From contig JAAZJX010000069.1 in the NCBI GenBank assembly GCA_012800155.1, positions 1 to 58,642 of the forward strand: a stretch of 58,642 nucleotides of DNA. The letters run 5' to 3'. Positions within the stretch are counted from its first letter, which is position 1. Each line of letters opens with the position of its first letter. Origin of the DNA: Candidatus Magasanikiibacteriota bacterium (GTDB taxonomy: Bacteria; Patescibacteriota; Patescibacteriia; Magasanikbacterales; UBA922). A program made the translations under genes and the position numbers. A model generated the notes under the pieces. The model did not search any database. It was given only the letters and a program-made list of their open reading frames with translations, and was not told where the DNA came from. Positions 15,319-22,036 of this stretch are shown piece by piece.

Positions 15319-15972
15319 ATGAAAATAAATAAAAAAATTGATGGAAGAGATGCACAAGGTAATACTTGGTTATATAGTGATATAGTTAAAGATCATTTTT
15401 TTAATCCGCGAAATATTCTTTTTTATGGCGAAGAAGAAATTTATGAAGCAGATGCTAGCGGAAGAGTTGGATCTCCTGCTTGTGGTGATGAAATGGTTGT
15501 TTGGTTAAAAATTGATCCAAAAACAGAAAAAATAAAAGAATGTAAATGGCAAACTTTTGGTTGTGGTTCAGCTATTGCTTCAACTAGCGTTATGAGTGAA
15601 ATAGTAACAGAAAATAATGGATTGACAATTGATCAAGCTTTAAAAATTAAACCTCAAGATATTATGGAAAGATTGGGTGGTTTACCAGCTCAAAAAGTAC
15701 ATTGTTCAGTATTAGGAGATAAGGCTTTGCGAATGGCTATTAATGATTGGTTTCGTAAAACAGGACAACATCAGCGAATTGTTGTTGAAGGAGCCAAAAT
15801 TATTGATGAAAAATTAAGGATTACTGATCGAGATATTGAGGAAGCTGTTTTGGAAGGAGCTAGAAATTTAGAAGATATACAGAAAAAATTAAAAGTAGGT
15901 GTGGCTAGTCCGGAAGCTATTCCTGAAATTGAACAATTAATAAGATTTTATACTGAAAAGTATTATGGTTAA
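15319..15972 (+). CDS. iscU: Fe-S scaffold IscU/NifU-like with cysteine-less BFD-like C-terminal domain
   Basis: Assembles Fe-S clusters from IscS-derived sulfur. In 217 residues, the first 150 form the IscU domain with its three ligand cysteines C55 (SPACGDEM, with D57), C82 (FGCGSAIASTS) and C129 (KVHCSVL). Residues about 155-210 continue as in NifU, where a [2Fe-2S] BFD-like domain with CxC and CxxC is expected. The helical pattern ITDRDIEEAV...EAIPEIEQLI aligns with that domain, but all four cysteine positions are occupied by other residues. The C-terminal Nfu domain of NifU is absent. This looks like a NifU relic whose second cluster has been lost. The gene follows iscS by 45 bases and precedes a ferredoxin. 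Confidence 0.92.
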   Translation: MKINKKIDGRDAQGNTWLYSDIVKDHFFNPRNILFYGEEEIYEADASGRVGSPACGDEMVVWLKIDPKTEKIKECKWQTFGCGSAIASTSVMSEIVTENNGLTIDQALKIKPQDIMERLGGLPAQKVHCSVLGDKALRMAINDWFRKTGQHQRIVVEGAKIIDEKLRITDRDIEEAVLEGARNLEDIQKKLKVGVASPEAIPEIEQLIRFYTEKYYG

Positions 15973-16023
15973 AAATTTTAAAAATAATTTTAAAAATAAT
16001 ATTTAATTTTTTAAATAAAAAAT

Positions 16024-16212
16024 ATGTCAAAAATTAAAATTGATCAAGAAAAGTGTGTTGGTTGTGGAAGTTGTAGTTATATTTGGGAAGAAAATATAAA
16101 AATGAATGAAGAAAATAAAGCAGAGATAATTGATTCTAGTTTAGAATTAGAAGAAGATAAGATTCAAGATTTAATAGATAGTTGTCCAGTAGGAGTAATT
16201 GAAAAAGAATAA
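16024..16212 (+). CDS. Small [4Fe-4S] ferredoxin
   Basis: A 62-residue electron carrier. The motif C11-x2-C14-x2-C17 (CVGCGSC) with C54 in SCPVG supplies ligands for one [4Fe-4S] cluster; the second set found in 2[4Fe-4S] ferredoxins is missing. It is strongly acidic, which is common in the family. As last gene of the isc operon it could provide electrons for cluster assembly, a role that ISC systems usually give to a [2Fe-2S] Fdx. That substitution is inferred. Confidence 0.9.
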   Translation: MSKIKIDQEKCVGCGSCSYIWEENIKMNEENKAEIIDSSLELEEDKIQDLIDSCPVGVIEKE

Positions 16213-16217
16213 AAAAT

Positions 16218-16234
16218 CCCGCCAAAATGGCGGG
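16218..16234. terminator. Bidirectional terminator between ferredoxin and the 61-residue gene
   Basis: CCCGCCA (16218-16224) and TGGCGGG (16228-16234) with AAA loop, an A-tract on one side and T-rich sequence on the other; it serves both convergent genes. Mirror: 42409-42425. Confidence 0.88.
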
Positions 16235-16248
16235 TTTATTTTTGGGGG

Positions 16249-16270
16249 TTGTCAACAGAAATGTTGACAA
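16249..16270. repeat. Perfect 8-base dyad TTGTCAAC...GTTGACAA
   Basis: Arms 16249-16256 and 16263-16270 around AGAAAT. It lies just downstream of the minus-strand small gene and before its GC-rich terminator. It may be a second transcript-end hairpin or a protein site. The GTTGACAA arm resembles a -35 but has no paired -10. Mirror: 42373-42394. Confidence 0.5.
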
Positions 16271-16290
16271 AGAAAAGAATTTGATTGGTC

Positions 16291-16476
16291 TTATAGCAGA
16301 TTGCGGAAAGGATCGGTTGAACGAAGAAAATTTTCAGTAAGAAAATCTACTTCATTAGGTAGGCGGGGACAAATTTTTGGATCCCTTGTTGAATTTTTTT
16401 GGTTACCGTCATTTGGATAAGACGGTATTCCTTTTTTAACTTGGCTCAATGTGAGCTTAGACCAATATCTTCTCAT
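16291..16476 (-). CDS. Small basic 61-residue protein, unknown function
   Basis: Starts MRRYWSKLTLSQVKKG and ends in FRNLL. No signal peptide or membrane helix; Pro, Asn and basic residues are frequent, suggesting a small, perhaps partly disordered cytoplasmic protein. The evidence that it is real is its expression signals: AGGAGG eight bases before the ATG, an extended -10 promoter upstream and a GC-rich terminator downstream. Codon choice differs from neighbours, with CCC, CGC, AGG, CTG, CTC, GAC and AAC present in only 61 codons, so it may be highly expressed or acquired. I do not recognise a family. An RNA that merely contains this frame is an alternative. Confidence 0.65.
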   Translation of the reverse strand: MRRYWSKLTLSQVKKGIPSYPNDGNQKNSTRDPKICPRLPNEVDFLTENFLRSTDPFRNLL

Positions 16477-16484
16477 GTATTTAT

Positions 16485-16490
16485 CCTCCT
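16485..16490 (-). promoter_or_regulatory. Strong Shine-Dalgarno site of the 61-residue gene
   Basis: AGGAGG on the minus strand, eight bases before the ATG. This perfect anti-SD match stands out because most genes here have none. Mirror: 42153-42158. Confidence 0.85.
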
Positions 16491-16505
16491 GTAAAATACT
16501 TTTTT

Positions 16506-16533
16506 AGTATATCATATTTTGAGAAAAAAGCAA
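16506..16533 (-). promoter_or_regulatory. Promoter of the 61-residue gene
   Basis: Minus strand: TTGCTT (16528-16533), a 16-base spacer and TATACT (16506-16511) preceded by TG to give an extended -10. Start near 16499. Mirror: 42110-42137. Confidence 0.7.
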
Positions 16534-16550
16534 GAAATTGCTTTTTTCTC
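16521..16550. repeat. 13-base inverted repeat containing both divergent -35 boxes
   Basis: Perfect arms 16521-16533 and 16538-16550 flank GAAA. Each arm carries a TTGCTT that serves as the -35 of one of the two divergent promoters. The A6/T6 flanks also make it look like a terminator with a GAAA loop. Mirror: 42093-42122. Confidence 0.75.
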
Positions 16551-16566
16551 TTATTTTTGATAAGAT
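16538..16566 (+). promoter_or_regulatory. Promoter of rsmI
   Basis: TTGCTT (16538-16543), a 17-base spacer and TAAGAT (16561-16566), ending 9 bases before the ATG; the leader would be very short. Mirror: 42077-42105. Confidence 0.45.
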
Positions 16567-16575
16567 TTATTTATT

Positions 16576-17304
16576 ATGAATGAAAAAGGTAAATTATATA
16601 TAGTAGCTACACCAATTGGCAATCTTGGTGATATTACTTTACGCGCTTTAGAAACTTTAAAAAAAGTAGATTTTATTTTATGTGAAGATACTAGAAATAC
16701 TCAAAAACTTTTGAATTATTTTGAAATAAAAACTAAGACAATTTCTTATCATCAACATAGTGAAATTAAAAAATTATTAGAAATTAAAAAATTATTAGTA
16801 AGTGGTAAAAATTTAGCTTTAGTAACTGATGCTGGTACACCGGGAATTAGTGATCCGGGAAATAAATTGATTGACATGATTTTGGATGAAGTTCAAGTAG
16901 AAAATTCAAAATATTTCGTTAACAAAAAAGATTCATCAATGATTGTTCAGTCTGATAATATAATACCAATTCCAGGTCCTTCGGCAGTTATTACAGCTTT
17001 GAGTATTTCAGGATTTCCCGCAGATAAGTTTTTGTTTCTTGGTTTTCCTCCACACAAAAAAGGACGACAAGCATTTTTTAAAGAAATAGCTGAAAGTAAA
17101 TATACAATAGTTTTTTATGAATCTAGTCATAGAATAAAAAAATGTTTATTAGAATTAGTAAAAGTTTTGAATGAAAAACAACAACTTTGTATTGGCAGAG
17201 AGTTGACTAAGAAATTTGAAACAATTTATCGTGGCACAATTCAAGAAATTTTAAAAATGAATATTAGTGAAAAAGGTGAGTTTGTAGTGGTTGTTAGTAA
17301 GTGA
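16576..17304 (+). CDS. rsmI: 16S rRNA (cytidine-2'-O) methyltransferase RsmI
   Basis: Methylates the ribose of C1402 in 16S rRNA using SAM, fine-tuning the decoding site. The tetrapyrrole-methylase fold is plain: YIVATPIGNLGDITLRAL (residues 8-25), CEDTRNTQKLL, the glycine-rich TDAGTPGISDPG and IPGPSAVITALSISGFP. At 242 residues it is shorter than the E. coli protein (about 286) and lacks most of the C-terminal extension. A non-conserved loop (about residues 105-128, Lys/Ser/Asn-rich) sits before PIPGPS. It has its own promoter and a hairpin follows, so it is probably a single-gene unit. Confidence 0.95.
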   Translation: MNEKGKLYIVATPIGNLGDITLRALETLKKVDFILCEDTRNTQKLLNYFEIKTKTISYHQHSEIKKLLEIKKLLVSGKNLALVTDAGTPGISDPGNKLIDMILDEVQVENSKYFVNKKDSSMIVQSDNIIPIPGPSAVITALSISGFPADKFLFLGFPPHKKGRQAFFKEIAESKYTIVFYESSHRIKKCLLELVKVLNEKQQLCIGRELTKKFETIYRGTIQEILKMNISEKGEFVVVVSK

Positions 17305-17305
17305 T

Positions 17306-17330
17306 AATTAGTAACTAATAATTACTAATT
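17306..17330 (+). terminator. AT-only hairpin after rsmI
   Basis: AATTAGTAA (17306-17314) and TTACTAATT (17322-17330) with a 7-base loop, followed by T residues. Stability is modest. Mirror: 41313-41337. Confidence 0.5.
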
Positions 17331-17452
17331 TTTAATATGATAAATTTTTTATGATTTGAATACTTGGAAAAAATTATTTGTTTATATGAGAAATTTACAA
17401 AATGATAAATAGTTTCACTAAAAGAGAAATTAAATAGATTTATTAGTTAATT

Positions 17453-18940
17453 ATGAAAAACTATTATATTACCACTACTTTGCCGTATGTAAATGCTGAA
17501 CCACACATTGGTTTTGCTTTGGAAATTATTCAGGCAGATGTTTTGGCTCGCTATCATCGTTTATTAGGAAAAAATGTAGTATTTAATTTTGGCACTGATG
17601 AACATGGTTTGAAAATTTATCGAAAGGCTTTGGAATTAGGAATTGAGCCACAAAAATATTGTGATGAATACGCTGTTAAATTTGATGCTTTGAAACAAGC
17701 GCTTAATTTAAGTTACACTCATTTTATTCGGACAACTGATAAGTATCATAAAAAAGCAGCTCAAGAATTTTGGAAATTATGTGAAAAAAATGGTGATATT
17801 TATAAAAAAAATTATAGTGTTAAATATTGTGTAGGTTGTGAATTAGAAAAAACTGATTCTGAGTTAGTTGATGGTAAATGTCCAGTTCATCCTAATTTAG
17901 TTTTAGAATTAATTGAAGAAGAAAATTATTTTTTTAAATTTTCTAAATATCAAAAATCTTTATTAAAATTATACAAAGATAATCCAAATTTTATTATACC
18001 TCAGAATAGACAATTAGAAATTAAAAATTTTGTGGAACGAGGTTTAGAAGATTTTAGTATTTCTCGTTTGAAAAATAAGATGCCTTGGGGTGTGGAAGTT
18101 CCAGGAGATGAAAGTCAAGTAATGTATGTTTGGTTTGACGCTTTAATAAATTATATTTCAACTCTTGGTTGGCCAGAAAATAAAAATAATTTTGAAAAAA
18201 ATTGGCCAGGAGTACAAGTGGCGGGAAAAGATAATCTTCGTCAGCAAGCAGCTATGTGGCAAGCTATGCTTATCTCAGCTGGTTTACCAAATTCAAAACA
18301 AATTTTTATTCATGGGTTTATTACTGCTGAAGGAAAAAAGATGAGTAAAAGTTTAGGTAATGTGATAGAGCCATATAAAATTGTAGAAAAATATGGTACT
18401 GATGCTGTGCGTTATTATTTACTTGGCGCTATGCCAGCTTATGAAGACGGTGATTTTAGTATTCAAAGATTTGAAGAATTTTATACTGCTCATCTTGTAA
18501 ATGGTATAGGTAATTTAACTAGTAGAATTTTAACAATGTTAGAAAAGTATTCAGAATCAAAAATTCCTCAAGTGGAAAATGTGAATTGGGAAATAGAAAA
18601 TTTTTGGATAAAATATAATAAATATTTAAGTGAATATAAATTTGAAGAAGTGGTTAATTTAATAAATAAATTTGTTGCAGAATTAGACAGTTTTATTTCT
18701 ACACAAAAACCTTGGGAAAAAGTAAAAGCTGGTGAAGATATTTCTGGTTTACTTTATCAATTAGCCGAAGGTTTGCGTCAGATTGCCGTAGCATTATTGC
18801 CAATTATTCCTGAAACTGCGGAAAAGATTTTGAAACAGTTAAACACAACTGAATTGTCTCATGACTGGGGAAAATTGTCAGAAGGTGGTATAATAAATAA
18901 AGGAGGAATATTATTTTCAAGATTAGAAAATAATATATAA
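17453..18940 (+). CDS. metG: Methionyl-tRNA synthetase
   Basis: Charges initiator and elongator tRNA-Met. The class I marks are clear: the HIGH variant HIGF (18-21) in YVNAEPHIGFA and KMSKS (296-300). A zinc knuckle has C126, C129, C143 and H146 (CVGC...CPVH). The catalytic WFDALINYIS (227-236) and the anticodon-binding helical domain (from about 340) follow. At 495 residues it ends after the anticodon domain, without the C-terminal EMAP/Trbp111-like tRNA-binding domain found in many homologues. A 148-base AT-rich gap with no evident gene precedes it. No clear ribosome site precedes the ATG. Confidence 0.96.
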   Translation: MKNYYITTTLPYVNAEPHIGFALEIIQADVLARYHRLLGKNVVFNFGTDEHGLKIYRKALELGIEPQKYCDEYAVKFDALKQALNLSYTHFIRTTDKYHKKAAQEFWKLCEKNGDIYKKNYSVKYCVGCELEKTDSELVDGKCPVHPNLVLELIEEENYFFKFSKYQKSLLKLYKDNPNFIIPQNRQLEIKNFVERGLEDFSISRLKNKMPWGVEVPGDESQVMYVWFDALINYISTLGWPENKNNFEKNWPGVQVAGKDNLRQQAAMWQAMLISAGLPNSKQIFIHGFITAEGKKMSKSLGNVIEPYKIVEKYGTDAVRYYLLGAMPAYEDGDFSIQRFEEFYTAHLVNGIGNLTSRILTMLEKYSESKIPQVENVNWEIENFWIKYNKYLSEYKFEEVVNLINKFVAELDSFISTQKPWEKVKAGEDISGLLYQLAEGLRQIAVALLPIIPETAEKILKQLNTTELSHDWGKLSEGGIINKGGILFSRLENNI

Positions 18941-18965
18941 TTTTAAATTTTAAATTATAAGACAT

Positions 18966-19511
18966 ATGTCTTTATTTGATATCATTCTTCTCATAATTAT
19001 TAGTGGGTTTGCAATGTTTGGTTTTTGGTTTGGTTTAGTTCATACTATTGGATCTTTGGTTGGAACAATTATTGGAGCTTATGTGGCTAGCAGATATTAT
19101 GAACCAATGGCAAGTTGGTTAGTAAATATTACAGGTTGGGAAAGTAATTTTTCCAAAGTTCTTATGTTTATTATTACTTTTGTAGTGGTAAATAGATTGA
19201 TAGGTTTTGGATTTTGGATTTTAGATAAGGCAACTAGTTTTATTACAAAAATGCCATTTTTAAATTCACTTAATAGATTTTTAGGTATTATTATTGGTTT
19301 ATTTGAAGGAGTGATTACATTAGGTTTAATATTTTATTTTATAGAACGTATTCCATTATCTGATCAATTTATGGGATGGATGGCTGCTTCTAAGTTTGTT
19401 CCTTTTTTAGTTAATTCTGCAGCAATTTTAATTCCACTTTTGCCCGAAGCTTTAAAAATGCTTCGTTCTACTGTAGATTATGTTCAAGATATTGTTGTTT
19501 CTAATTTATGA
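18966..19511 (+). CDS. CvpA-like integral membrane protein
   Basis: A 181-residue membrane protein with about four helices (roughly 3-25, 28-46, 62-80 and 100-122) and a hydrophobic segment near 145-160. The opening FDIILLIIISGFAMFGFWFGLVHTIG and early Gly-rich helix pair match the CvpA family, named for colicin V production but of broad unknown role in envelope homeostasis. The stop overlaps the next start (ATGA at 19508), so translation with tatD is coupled. It follows metG by 25 bases. Confidence 0.8.
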   Translation: MSLFDIILLIIISGFAMFGFWFGLVHTIGSLVGTIIGAYVASRYYEPMASWLVNITGWESNFSKVLMFIITFVVVNRLIGFGFWILDKATSFITKMPFLNSLNRFLGIIIGLFEGVITLGLIFYFIERIPLSDQFMGWMAASKFVPFLVNSAAILIPLLPEALKMLRSTVDYVQDIVVSNL

Positions 19512-20377
19512 TTGATACCCATTGTCATATACAATTTCAAGGATATAAGGATGACCGTGATGAGGTCATTCTTCGTTGTATAAAAAAAGGATTGATCATG
19601 AATACGATTGGCACACAAAAAGAAACTAGTAGATTAGCAGTAGAAATAGCAGAAAAATATAATAATATTTATGCAACAATTGGACTTCATCCTGTGCATC
19701 TTTTTGCTACTCAGGTTGATGAAGAAGAATCAAAATTTTTGTCTCATGAAGAAGATTTTGATGAAAAATATTATTTAAATTTAGCAAAATCAAAAAAAGT
19801 AATTGGAGTGGGGGAATGCGGTTTAGATTTTTTTCATTTACCAAATAATATAGATTTTAAAATTATTTTAGAAAAACAAAAAAAAGTTTTTATTCAACAA
19901 TTTAAATTTGCTCAAAAAAATAATTTAACTTTGGTAGTTCATACTAGAGATTCTGAGCCGGATAAAAATTTACCAAAAGCTTATGATGAAATGGCAAAAT
20001 TATTAGCAAAACTTATAAAAAAATATGGTAAGATAAAAGGAGTGATTCATTGTTATTCTGGAAATTGGATACAAGCTAAAAAATTTTTAGATTTAGGATT
20101 TTATCTTGGTTTTACTGGAATAATTACTTTTCCACCGCGTAAAACTAATCCTCAACCAACTTTGGATTTATTAGAAGTAGTAAAAAATTGTCCATTGGAT
20201 AAAATAGTGGTAGAAACAGATGCTCCTTATCTAGCTCCTCAATTATATCGTGGTAAAAAATGTGAACCTTGGATGGTAGAAGAAGTAGTTAAAGAAATAG
20301 CTAAAATAAGAGGAAAAAGTGTTGAAGAAATAATTAAAATTACAGATGATAATGCCAAAAAATTATTTAATATTTAA
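19508..20377 (+). CDS. tatD: TatD-family metal-dependent hydrolase
   Basis: TIM-barrel amidohydrolase acting as a 3'-5' DNA/RNA exonuclease in characterised members. The 289 residues show all metal ligands: H5 and H7 in DTHCHIQF, E103 in VGECGLDFFH, H145 in VVHTRDSE, H181 in VIHCYSGN and D238 in VETDAPYLAP. The start overlaps the CvpA-like stop by four bases. MetG-TatD proximity is common in bacteria and supports the call. The region between the first strand and E103 is longer than usual and charged (EEDFDEKYYLN). Confidence 0.93.
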   Translation: MIDTHCHIQFQGYKDDRDEVILRCIKKGLIMNTIGTQKETSRLAVEIAEKYNNIYATIGLHPVHLFATQVDEEESKFLSHEEDFDEKYYLNLAKSKKVIGVGECGLDFFHLPNNIDFKIILEKQKKVFIQQFKFAQKNNLTLVVHTRDSEPDKNLPKAYDEMAKLLAKLIKKYGKIKGVIHCYSGNWIQAKKFLDLGFYLGFTGIITFPPRKTNPQPTLDLLEVVKNCPLDKIVVETDAPYLAPQLYRGKKCEPWMVEEVVKEIAKIRGKSVEEIIKITDDNAKKLFNI

Positions 20378-20403
20378 AAAAGAGCTTAAAAAAGCTCTTT
20401 TTT
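20376..20403 (+). terminator. Terminator after tatD
   Basis: Arms 20376-20387 (AAAAAAGAGCTT) and 20392-20403 pair fully around AAAA and end in T6. It closes the metG-tatD unit before the ATP synthase promoter. Mirror: 38240-38267. Confidence 0.88.
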
Positions 20404-20436
20404 ATATTTTTATGCACAATCTAAATAAAAAAATAG

Positions 20437-20465
20437 TTGACGAAAGTCTAATAATCAGTTAAAAT
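20437..20465 (+). promoter_or_regulatory. Promoter of the ATP synthase operon
   Basis: TTGACG (20437-20442), a 17-base spacer and TAAAAT (20460-20465); start near 20472, leader about 31 bases. Mirror: 38178-38206. Confidence 0.7.
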
Positions 20466-20502
20466 ATTGTCGTTAATCAAATATCTTTTTAAATTTTAAA
20501 AT

Positions 20503-20769
20503 ATGGCTTTATTGCCTTCTAATCCTAGAGAAAGAAAATACATGTTGATGGGTTTTAGAATAGTGGGAGATTTTGGGGCGAGTATTGCTATTCCTGTGGT
20601 AGTGTTTGTTATTATTGGTCAGTGGTTGGATGGAAAATATCAGACTCAGCCATATTTTACGATTGGAGCTTTTGTTTTAGCAGCGTTAGTTTCTGGAAGA
20701 CTTATTTATAAAAAAGCTAAAAATTACGGAAAAGAATATCATGAATTAGGTAAAGAAAAAAATAAATAA
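20503..20769 (+). CDS. atpI: AtpI/AtpZ-like F0F1 assembly protein
   Basis: An 88-residue protein with two transmembrane helices (about 20-42 and 50-68) and a charged C-terminus, the form of the ATPase gene1/AtpZ family. Members sit first in atp operons and help assemble the c-ring or supply Mg2+/Ca2+; the exact role is debated. GQWLDGKYQTQPYFTIGAF fits the conserved inter-helix region. It precedes atpB by five bases. Confidence 0.85.
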   Translation: MALLPSNPRERKYMLMGFRIVGDFGASIAIPVVVFVIIGQWLDGKYQTQPYFTIGAFVLAALVSGRLIYKKAKNYGKEYHELGKEKNK

Positions 20770-20774
20770 TAATT

Positions 20775-21605
20775 ATGAGTGGCGAAATTCACATTCCAAC
20801 TTTAGCACCAGAGACCTTGTTTCATATAGGAAATATTAGTATTACCAATACAATGATAAATGCTTGGATTGCTATAATTATTTTTTTAATATTAGGTATT
20901 TTAATAAAAAGAAAAATAGCTCTTCGACCGGGAAAATTACAAAATTGGTGTGAATATTTTTTAGATTTAATATTAGGTTATTTTGATCAGGTTACAGGAG
21001 ACAGAAAAAAAACTATTAAATTTTTACCAATAGTTGGATCTGTCTTCTTTTTTATTTTACTTTCTAATTGGATTGGTCTTTTACCAGGGACTGGAAGTAT
21101 TACTTATGGTCACAATATGTTGCTTCGTCCAGCTAATACTGATTTAAATTTAACTTTGGCAATGTCTTTAGTAGCAGTACTTTCTTCACATATTTTTGCT
21201 TTTTTTAGTATTGGATTTTTTACCCAAATTGGAAAATTTATTCAAATTAAAAATATTATCAAAAGTATACCAAAAGGTCCAATTGCTATTTTTACTGCTC
21301 TAATTGAGTTTATGGTTGGTATTATAGAAATTGCCTCAGAAGTTGCTAAAGTTTTATCTTTATCTCTTCGTTTGTTTGGTAATATTTTTGCAGGAGAGGT
21401 TTTGATTACAGTAATTTCTGCTTTGATAGCTGCTGTTGTTCCAACACCATTTATGTTATTAGAATTATTAGTTGGATTAATTCAAGCTTCAGTATTTGCA
21501 ATGCTGACTATTGTTTATTTAACAGTTGCTGGTTCAGCTCCTCATGGCGAGGAACATCATGAAGAAGTTCATGAAGTTTTAAAAGAACCTGTAAAGGTAA
21601 AATAA
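20775..21605 (+). CDS. atpB: ATP synthase F0 subunit a
   Basis: Membrane stator that forms the proton half-channels against the c-ring. In 276 residues about five helices are visible. The essential arginine is R199 in LSLRLFGNIFAGE, equivalent to E. coli R210. LLSNWIGLLPG (95-105) is also conserved. The C-terminus ends in a His/Glu-rich tail (GEEHHEEVHE) not typical of the family; it might bind metal or simply be disordered. Genes run a-c-b-delta-alpha-gamma-beta-epsilon, the standard order. Confidence 0.96.
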   Translation: MSGEIHIPTLAPETLFHIGNISITNTMINAWIAIIIFLILGILIKRKIALRPGKLQNWCEYFLDLILGYFDQVTGDRKKTIKFLPIVGSVFFFILLSNWIGLLPGTGSITYGHNMLLRPANTDLNLTLAMSLVAVLSSHIFAFFSIGFFTQIGKFIQIKNIIKSIPKGPIAIFTALIEFMVGIIEIASEVAKVLSLSLRLFGNIFAGEVLITVISALIAAVVPTPFMLLELLVGLIQASVFAMLTIVYLTVAGSAPHGEEHHEEVHEVLKEPVKVK

Positions 21606-21607
21606 GT

Positions 21608-21648
21608 AGTAAAGAATAAAAAGTAAATTTTATTTTTTATTCTTTACT
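21608..21648 (+). promoter_or_regulatory. 15-base-pair hairpin in the atpB-atpE spacer
   Basis: Arms 21608-21622 (AGTAAAGAATAAAAA) and 21634-21648 are perfectly complementary with an 11-base loop. It may protect the upstream message end or act as partial terminator. Mirror: 36995-37035. Confidence 0.6.
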
Positions 21649-21708
21649 CCTTGTGAAGAGTAGAGGTATTCAAGGTGAGGTAAAAATTTATTTACAAAAA
21701 CAAACCAG

Positions 21709-21724
21709 TCCGTTTTATAACGGA
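21709..21724 (+). promoter_or_regulatory. GC-containing hairpin in the atpE leader
   Basis: TCCGTT (21709-21714) and AACGGA (21719-21724) around TTAT, followed by a GC-rich patch (about 21725-21738) unlike the surrounding DNA. It lies 31 bases before the atpE ATG, so it could influence translation. Mirror: 36919-36934. Confidence 0.5.
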
Positions 21725-21755
21725 TCCCGCGCCAGCGAATATCAAATGTAAATAT

Positions 21756-21977
21756 ATGGAACAAGCAGCAATCGTAGTATTGGCAAAAGCTTTTACTATG
21801 GCTATCGGTGGTATTTTTCCAGCTTTAGCTATTGGAAAAATTGTTTCCAAAGCAATGGAATCAATTGGTAGAAATCCAGAAGCTGGAGAAAAATTATTTG
21901 TCCCAATGTTATTGGGTGCAGCTTTTGCTGAAGCTATCGCTATCTACGCTCTAGTAGTAGTATTCACTTTGAAATAA
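21756..21977 (+). CDS. atpE: ATP synthase F0 subunit c
   Basis: Ring-forming proteolipid that carries protons. The 73 residues form two helices joined by the polar loop with RNPEAGEKL (39-47). The proton carrier is E59 in GAAFAEAIAIY. The residue after it is Ala, not the Ser/Thr common in sodium-binding rings, which favours proton coupling; this is inferred. Codon choice is richer in C-ending codons (ATC, TAC, TTC) than neighbours, fitting the high dose of c needed per complex. It is set apart by a 150-base structured leader and a hairpin after its stop. Confidence 0.96.
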   Translation: MEQAAIVVLAKAFTMAIGGIFPALAIGKIVSKAMESIGRNPEAGEKLFVPMLLGAAFAEAIAIYALVVVFTLK

Positions 21978-21984
21978 TTTCTTA

Positions 21985-22008
21985 CACTGGGTCAATTTTG
22001 GTCCAGTG
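21985..22008 (+). promoter_or_regulatory. Hairpin following atpE
   Basis: CACTGG (21985-21990) pairs with CCAGTG (22003-22008), with an inner CAA/TTG pairing. No T-tract follows, so it probably protects or processes the mRNA rather than terminating it. Mirror: 36635-36658. Confidence 0.6.
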
Positions 22009-22036
22009 AATAGATATTATTTTAAAATTTATAATT

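Noticed and set aside
17305..17452. Small gene or RNA between rsmI and metG
   Set aside because: Only very short frames and AT-only hairpins; nothing with tRNA-like or conserved structure.
19508..19511. TGA recoded as glycine
   Set aside because: TGA serves as stop for the CvpA-like and rsmI genes, and glycine is encoded by GGN throughout.
21606..21755. Riboswitch upstream of atpE
   Set aside because: The leader is structured, but I cannot match it to any known riboswitch consensus; described only as hairpins.
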